64,000 nt of DNA from Polaribacter dokdonensis (lineage in GTDB: Bacteria; Bacteroidota; Bacteroidia; Flavobacteriales; Flavobacteriaceae): positions 2,749,501 through 2,813,500 of the forward strand of contig NZ_CP101505.1 of assembly GCF_024362345.1 (NCBI RefSeq). Direction: 5' to 3'. The first letter of the stretch is position 1. Each line of letters starts with the position of its first letter. The notes beneath the pieces were generated by a model that saw only the letters and a program-made list of their open reading frames with translations, made no database searches and had not been told where the DNA came from. Position numbers and translations under genes: made by a program. Positions 59,523-64,000 of the stretch are shown one piece after another.

Positions 59523-61727
59523 TTATACTTTACCAATTTTCTGAACCAAACTGTTAGATAAATTATACAACCATTTTACTTGCCCAAATACCAATTGAGT
59601 TTCGTGTAAAGCTATTTTTAGTTCATCAGAAATAGGTATGCCTTCTTGAATTTCTAAATCTCTAGTTGCAGATAAATCTCTGTAATAGTTGGTGTAGTTT
59701 TTTTCTGCAATTTTTAATTCATCAGTATTTAAATGCTTAGCAGTATTATTTGAAATTACCTGTTGTAAATTGGTAATTATATGTTTTACGTATATTTCAA
59801 ATTGCTCAGGAGCTAAACCTCTTTCATTATTTTTAATAAACATACTTAAGGCAGAAAGAGATGATAAAAAAGTATTGCTAATTGTAATTACATCGTAAAT
59901 AATAGCACTATTTTCTTGTTTAGATTTAGGCTCTTGTAATAACCTTTGATAAGCAGCATTTAAATTACCAACCTTTAAAAAGGCTTCTTTTCTAGACAGA
60001 TTATAGCTGGTTGCAGTTTCTCCTTTTTGATGATAGTACTTATTAATCTCTATTAAATATGCTTCAAAACCTTTTACAGCATCAATTAAAAAATCTTTAA
60101 TGTTTTTGGCTTCCCAAACAGGCCACAAAATATAATTACCAATAAATGCCAAAGTTGCACCTATTAAAGTATCAAAAACTCTAAATTGAATTACTTCTAA
60201 CACATTAGGAGAAATAAGGGCGTACATAAAGATAACATACAAGGTTATAAATGCAGCTCCATTTCTGTAATTCTGCTTTATTAGAGAGAATCCAATAACT
60301 AAAGATAGTAATGCAATACTAGCGTAAATAAAGGTGTTTTGCGTAAGTAATACAATTGCAACACCAATTAAAGCTCCTAAAATAGTACCAATTACTCTGC
60401 TCTTTACTCTATCTTTTGTTAAACTGTAACTAGGTCTCATAATTACAATAATGGTTAACAAAATCCAATAAGATTGTTGTAACTCTAAGAGGTTACCCAT
60501 TAAAAAGCCAATAATGGTAGTTATTGTTAAGCGTAAAGAATGTCTAAAAATGGGCGATTTTATATTGAAATTTACTTTTAGTTTTTTAAAATCATAATCT
60601 TGTGGCGTAATAAATTGCTCAGCATCTTTTATCCCCCTAATTTTGTCATTTTTATAATATTTGGTAAGTATTCTACCAATATCAACTAAATTCTGAATTT
60701 GCTTTTCTTGATACGTTTTGTAGTTTAATAATAGGATAACTTCTTCTCTAGATTCAGGCAAACCAACTTGAAGTTCATATAAAGCAACCTGGTTTTCAAT
60801 TTTTTTAAGAAGAATTTCAAAATTGGTATTAAAAGTTAGTTTTTCCTCTTTTAAAATTACTTTGGATAAGTGTGTTAAGTAATCTGAAATTTCATAAATA
60901 AGGACTTTAAATTCGTCTATTTTTTCAGGATGATTTTCAAATAGATGATCGAATTTTTTGTAATCGATAGCATTAGAAATGGCCAATTCATAAATTTCCA
61001 TAATTTTAGAAAACACCAATTGCTGACGTCGAATTCTATTGCTAAAACCAGCATTAGACCTTTTCTCTAGAATTACTTCTCTTAAGGTTTCATGTAGCTC
61101 GTTTATCTCTGTTTGTAAAGCAAAATTCTTTTCTAAAAGAGAAGTTCTGTCTTGTTTTGCTATTAGTAAATCGCCTCTTAATTTTATAAATTTTGCAGTT
61201 TTTTCTAATAGGTTTACAAATAAGTAATCTGTTTGTACTTGAGGAAACAAGATTGAGGTAGAAATAGTTAAAAATAAATACCAAATACCACCAACTGCAA
61301 TACATAAGGAGTGTTGTAAAATCGATATTTCTGAACTGTCATATGCAAATGCCAAAACTATACTTAGCAAACCTGCTAAAGATATTAATGATGCTCTAAA
61401 GCCAAATACAGAGATATAAGATACTACAAAAACAAGTGCAATTAAAAGAGGAAGTAATACAGGTAAAAAGCCACTAAAAGTACCCACTAACAAAGTAATG
61501 GTTGTACTAAGTAATATGGAAAATAAAATTCCGTAAAATTTATGGTTTAAACTTCCATTAGTGTCTGCAGGTACACAAAGAATTGAACCTAAGGCAATTC
61601 CAAAACCAATATCTATACTATCAAAAAAATATATAGAACTAAAAACAGGAATAGCCATAGCTATTGCAATTAGTAATGCCTTTAAAAATTGTAAACTCTT
61701 TATATATCTTAAAAATGCTTTTATCAT
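59523..61727 (-). CDS. FUSC/YccS-family membrane protein
   Basis: A 734-aa protein with two bundles of membrane helices (about residues 15-165 and 400-530) separated by a long charged helical region. The second bundle has SLRLTITTIIGFLMGNLLEL, then SYWILLTIIVIMRPSYSLTK and VIGTILGALIGVAIVLL, the FUSC signature. The C-terminal domain is cytoplasmic. YccS/FUSC proteins are linked to efflux of aromatic acids, but no substrate is known for this one. Confidence 0.87.
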   Translation of the reverse strand: MIKAFLRYIKSLQFLKALLIAIAMAIPVFSSIYFFDSIDIGFGIALGSILCVPADTNGSLNHKFYGILFSILLSTTITLLVGTFSGFLPVLLPLLIALVFVVSYISVFGFRASLISLAGLLSIVLAFAYDSSEISILQHSLCIAVGGIWYLFLTISTSILFPQVQTDYLFVNLLEKTAKFIKLRGDLLIAKQDRTSLLEKNFALQTEINELHETLREVILEKRSNAGFSNRIRRQQLVFSKIMEIYELAISNAIDYKKFDHLFENHPEKIDEFKVLIYEISDYLTHLSKVILKEEKLTFNTNFEILLKKIENQVALYELQVGLPESREEVILLLNYKTYQEKQIQNLVDIGRILTKYYKNDKIRGIKDAEQFITPQDYDFKKLKVNFNIKSPIFRHSLRLTITTIIGFLMGNLLELQQSYWILLTIIVIMRPSYSLTKDRVKSRVIGTILGALIGVAIVLLTQNTFIYASIALLSLVIGFSLIKQNYRNGAAFITLYVIFMYALISPNVLEVIQFRVFDTLIGATLAFIGNYILWPVWEAKNIKDFLIDAVKGFEAYLIEINKYYHQKGETATSYNLSRKEAFLKVGNLNAAYQRLLQEPKSKQENSAIIYDVITISNTFLSSLSALSMFIKNNERGLAPEQFEIYVKHIITNLQQVISNNTAKHLNTDELKIAEKNYTNYYRDLSATRDLEIQEGIPISDELKIALHETQLVFGQVKWLYNLSNSLVQKIGKV

Positions 61728-61867
61728 ATATCTTTTGATATTGCAAATTTAACAAGTAAATCTTGTTAGAAGTTTAGTTTGCGTTATTTAAATTAAAACT
61801 TTATAATTCAACAAGAAAGGCAGTAACTCAGTAGGTTTGTTTACTTTTACATCCTTAAAATTTTACA

Positions 61868-62458
61868 ATGAGTTTACAACAAGATTTAGAAAAGAGAAGT
61901 GGGAATCAATGTGAATTGTGTACTGCAAAGCAGAATTTGTCTATTTATGAGGTAAAACCAGTTTCTACAGGTGGTTTTGATGGTAGTATTCTAGCTTGCG
62001 AAGCTTGTATTAATCAAATTGAAAACCCAGAAGAGGTAAATGCAAATCATTGGCGTTGTTTAAATGATGCAATGTGGTCTGAGTTTACACCAGTAAAAGT
62101 TGTTGTTTGGAGAATGTTACATCGTTTAAAAAATGAAGGTTGGCCCACAGATTTGTTAGGTATGATGTATATGGAAGATGCTGAATTGGCTTATGCTAAA
62201 GAATCTGGAGATCATTTATCTGAAAGTGAAAAAATAATTCATAGAGATGTAAATGGTACAATTTTACAAGCAGGAGATAATGTAGTATTGATTAAAGATT
62301 TAAAAGTTAAAGGTTCTAGTATGGTTGCAAAACAAGGCACAGCAGTTCGTAGAATATCTTTAGATCATGAAAATGCAAAATACATAGAAGGTAAAGTTGG
62401 CCCAACACAAATAGTGATTATAACAGATTACGTAAAAAAAATGGCTGATAAAGAATAG
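61868..62458 (+). CDS. PhnA domain protein
   Basis: A 196-aa protein with an N-terminal zinc-ribbon-like segment (RSGNQCELCTAKQNLSIYEV and ILACEACINQIENP, four Cys) and a C-terminal PhnA SH3-like domain (RDVNGTILQAGDNVVLIKDL, then GSSMVAKQGTAVRRISL). Despite the name, PhnA is not needed for phosphonate use, and its function is unclear. It is monocistronic, ends with a clean terminator and has a -7-like TACTTTTA upstream. Confidence 0.9.
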   Translation: MSLQQDLEKRSGNQCELCTAKQNLSIYEVKPVSTGGFDGSILACEACINQIENPEEVNANHWRCLNDAMWSEFTPVKVVVWRMLHRLKNEGWPTDLLGMMYMEDAELAYAKESGDHLSESEKIIHRDVNGTILQAGDNVVLIKDLKVKGSSMVAKQGTAVRRISLDHENAKYIEGKVGPTQIVIITDYVKKMADKE

Positions 62459-62480
62459 CATTTTTTTTAAATAAAATAAG

Positions 62481-62513
62481 AAGCCTTTAATCCTTGTGAT
62501 TAAAGGCTTTTTT
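62481..62513 (+). terminator. Terminator of the PhnA gene
   Basis: A 12-bp stem (AAGCCTTTAATC/GATTAAAGGCTT) with a 5-nt loop and T-run lies 23 bp after the stop. Confidence 0.88.
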
Positions 62514-62544
62514 GATTTTTAACTACATCATTCTTAAATTTTTC

Positions 62545-62609
62545 AACTAAAAAATTAGTTTAAACTAAATATTTAGTTATATTTGTTTTGTTGAACTAAA
62601 ATATTAGTT
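62545..62609. promoter_or_regulatory. Three 16-bp BlaI-type operators and the blaI promoter
   Basis: AACTAAAAAATTAGTT (62545), AACTAAATATTTAGTT (62563, a perfect palindrome) and AACTAAAATATTAGTT (62594) share AACTAA...TTAGTT. A -7 box TATATTTG stands at 62578-62585, touching the second. The third ends 7 bp before the blaI ATG. Tight autorepression is expected. Confidence 0.72.
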
Positions 62610-62616
62610 GAAAATT

Positions 62617-62976
62617 ATGGCAAAACAATTAACAAAAGCTGAAGAGCAGATTATGCAAGTTTTATGGGATTTAGAAGAATCCTCTGTAAAAGATATTATT
62701 ACGCAATTACCAGAACCAAAACCAGCTTATAATACTGTATCTACTATTATTAGAATTTTAGAAACAAAAGAATTTGTTGCACACAAAACAGAAGGTAGAG
62801 GTTATGTTTATTATCCAATAATTGATAAAGATACCTATAGCAATCAAAGTTTACATAAGTTAATGAATGGGTATTTTCAAGGCTCATTTAAAAGTATGGT
62901 TTCATTTTTTGTAAAAGAAAATGATATGGATATTAAAGAGTTAGAGTCTATTTTAAAGGATGTAAATAAAAACTAA
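62617..62976 (+). CDS. BlaI/MecI/CopY-family transcriptional repressor
   Basis: A 119-aa winged-helix repressor (MAKQLTKAEEQIMQVLWDLE, then PKPAYNTVSTIIRILETKEF and VAHKTEGRGYVYYP). The DNA-reading helix is around YNTVSTIIRILE. It has the normal length for BlaI. It pairs with the M56 sensor peptidase starting 3 bp after its stop, as in BlaR-BlaI systems. In Bacteroidetes such pairs usually control genes other than beta-lactamase. The ATG at 62617 is used; a TTG three codons earlier lies in the third operator. Confidence 0.92.
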   Translation: MAKQLTKAEEQIMQVLWDLEESSVKDIITQLPEPKPAYNTVSTIIRILETKEFVAHKTEGRGYVYYPIIDKDTYSNQSLHKLMNGYFQGSFKSMVSFFVKENDMDIKELESILKDVNKN

Positions 62977-62979
62977 GCT

Positions 62980-64000
62980 ATGATTAATTATATAATACAA
63001 GTCATTCTGTTTCAAGTTTTATTCTTGGCTATTTATGACTTCTTTTTAAGCAAAGAAACCTTTTTTACTAAGAATAGATGGTATTTGTTAGGCACACCAA
63101 TACTCTCATTTTTTATCCCTTTAATTAAGATTCCAAATATAGAGAAAGCACTTCCACAAGAGTTTACAGTAAACCTGCCAGAGATTATACTCTCTCCAGA
63201 AAAAATGCTTTTACAAACGATATCTAGTGAAGATGTAATGATTTCTAACAATTATATTAATTTACTTTTTTGGGCTGGATTCGTTCTTTTTAGCATCTTG
63301 TTTTTGGTGAAATTATTTGGGATAATCACGCTCATAAAAAAACATAAAGCTCAAAAAATGGCCAATGTAAACTTGATTGTTATCCCAGCTGAAACCAAAG
63401 CATTTTCTTTCTTTAACTATATTTTTTTAGGTGAAAAAATTAAAGAAAGTAATAGAGCAAATATCATTCAGCATGAATTGGTACATAGCAACCAAAAACA
63501 TACATACGATTTATTACTATTCGAAATTTTAAAAATTGTTATGTGGTTTAATCCTATGATTTATTTCTTTCAAAAGAGAATAACACTAGTGCATGAATAT
63601 ATTTCTGATGCTGTAGTTGCTAAAACAGAAACTAAAGAAACGTACATCAATAATTTACTATCTAACTTTTTTCAAGTAGAGAATATTGCATTTATCAACC
63701 AGTTTTATAAACCCTCATTAATTAAAAAAAGAATTATTATGATGAAAAAGAAACAATCTAAAAAAATGAATCAACTTAAGTATTTACTCCTAATTCCTGT
63801 TTTGGCAAGTATGCTTTTTTATAGCTCTTGTGCTACAAAACCATTAAAAAATGAAATTAGTAATTTAGAAAATGCATTAAAGGAGCAAAAAGAAGCCAAT
63901 GAGAAACAAAAAGTTTTATTGGAGCAGCAACAGCAAGTTTTGCGTGATTCTATTACGCTTTTAAATAATCAAAAAGAAGCAAAAGAGAACGAGTTAAAGA
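62980..64000 (+). CDS. M56 (BlaR1-like) membrane metallopeptidase, cut by the window end
   Basis: The first 340 codons or so of an open gene that runs past the window. Four membrane helices are visible, and the cytoplasmic zinc site is IIQHELVHSNQKHTYD (HExxH) with the second part in LVHEYISDAVVAK. After the last helix (YLLLIPVLASMLFYSS) comes CATKPLK and a long Glu/Lys/Gln coiled coil at the end. The periplasmic part beyond the window is unknown. It is the sensor partner of the upstream BlaI repressor. Confidence 0.88.
   Translation, partial: MINYIIQVILFQVLFLAIYDFFLSKETFFTKNRWYLLGTPILSFFIPLIKIPNIEKALPQEFTVNLPEIILSPEKMLLQTISSEDVMISNNYINLLFWAGFVLFSILFLVKLFGIITLIKKHKAQKMANVNLIVIPAETKAFSFFNYIFLGEKIKESNRANIIQHELVHSNQKHTYDLLLFEILKIVMWFNPMIYFFQKRITLVHEYISDAVVAKTETKETYINNLLSNFFQVENIAFINQFYKPSLIKKRIIMMKKKQSKKMNQLKYLLLIPVLASMLFYSSCATKPLKNEISNLENALKEQKEANEKQKVLLEQQQQVLRDSITLLNNQKEAKENELK

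Noticed and set aside
62608..62616. TTG start three codons before the blaI ATG
   Set aside because: The codon overlaps the third operator, and the family begins at MAKQLTKAEEQIM.
1..64000. tRNA, rRNA, CRISPR arrays, insertion sequences
   Set aside because: Reading both strands of the intergenic regions gave no cloverleaf with a TTC-type arm, no regular repeat array and no transposase. Intergenic gaps are mostly under 300 bp.

Overview
The window is an AT-rich chromosomal segment of a marine-type Flavobacteriaceae bacterium, most like Polaribacter, Tenacibaculum and their relatives. The case rests on Bacteroidetes-type promoters (-7 element TAnnTTTG) ahead of many genes, short lipoprotein signals, a DNA polymerase III alpha subunit with a fused proofreading exonuclease, an S16 protein with a long Ala/Glu/Lys-rich tail, and several small protein families typical of this group. 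I found no rRNA, tRNA, CRISPR array, transposase or integrase gene. Most of the window is compact housekeeping DNA.

Layout. 1-11 kb: tail of an unidentified gene, dnaE, a ferritin-like DUF2383 protein, rpsP-rimM, a lipoprotein, trmN (probably with an ATT start), a saccharopine-dehydrogenase-like gene, a DUF423 protein and pckA. 11.2-14.8 kb: an Nramp transporter joined to pxpABC (5-oxoprolinase). 14.8-21.3 kb: a stress-like island (YtxH, holin-like, DUF6327-like and lipoprotein operon; AraC-type regulator; hemerythrin plus topoisomerase IB; second DUF2383 protein; DUF1328 protein; App1 phosphatase). 21.3-31.7 kb: membrane and soluble pyrophosphatases, pdhB, a PL7-like alginate-lyase-family protein, etfBA, a DUF151 nuclease, a CNT nucleoside transporter and thyA. 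31.7-43.2 kb: a glycogen-binding-type domain protein, folA, an M24 peptidase, tag, an NTP pyrophosphohydrolase, ilvE, a DUF4920 lipoprotein, mnmD, ruvC, hemW, a cyclase and an alpha/beta hydrolase. 43.2-44.1 kb: a small two-gene insertion (membrane protein plus XRE regulator) behind an attC-like imperfect palindrome. 44.2-53.8 kb: corA, a YjbR protein, an AraC regulator and a divergent hydroxyproline catabolic operon with a secreted DUF885 peptidase. 53.8-64 kb: a propeller-amidohydrolase, an M23 peptidase, adenine deaminase, a FUSC membrane protein, PhnA, and a BlaI/M56 pair cut by the window end.

The most notable observation is a shared promoter architecture. Five promoters (before the genes at 4992 on the minus strand, and at 14876, 17699, 19384 and 20021 on the plus strand) each carry two direct-repeat elements, best matches TTGAGTTAAG and ATGAGTTAA. 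The two elements start exactly 21 bp apart, and the second starts exactly 29 bp before a TAnnTTTG (in one case TAnnTTTA) box. That geometry fits an AraC-type activator, and an AraC-family gene lies in the middle of the island (16512-17537). The controlled genes belong to families that in other phyla are typical of general stress responses. I infer a flavobacterial stress regulon; the spacing is seen directly, while the regulator assignment and the function are inference.

Other points of interest are the ATT start of trmN, the attC-like element with a two-gene insertion, a 22-bp palindrome over the DUF4920 promoter, three 16-bp operators before blaI, and a complete 4-hydroxyproline pathway that includes a peptidase.
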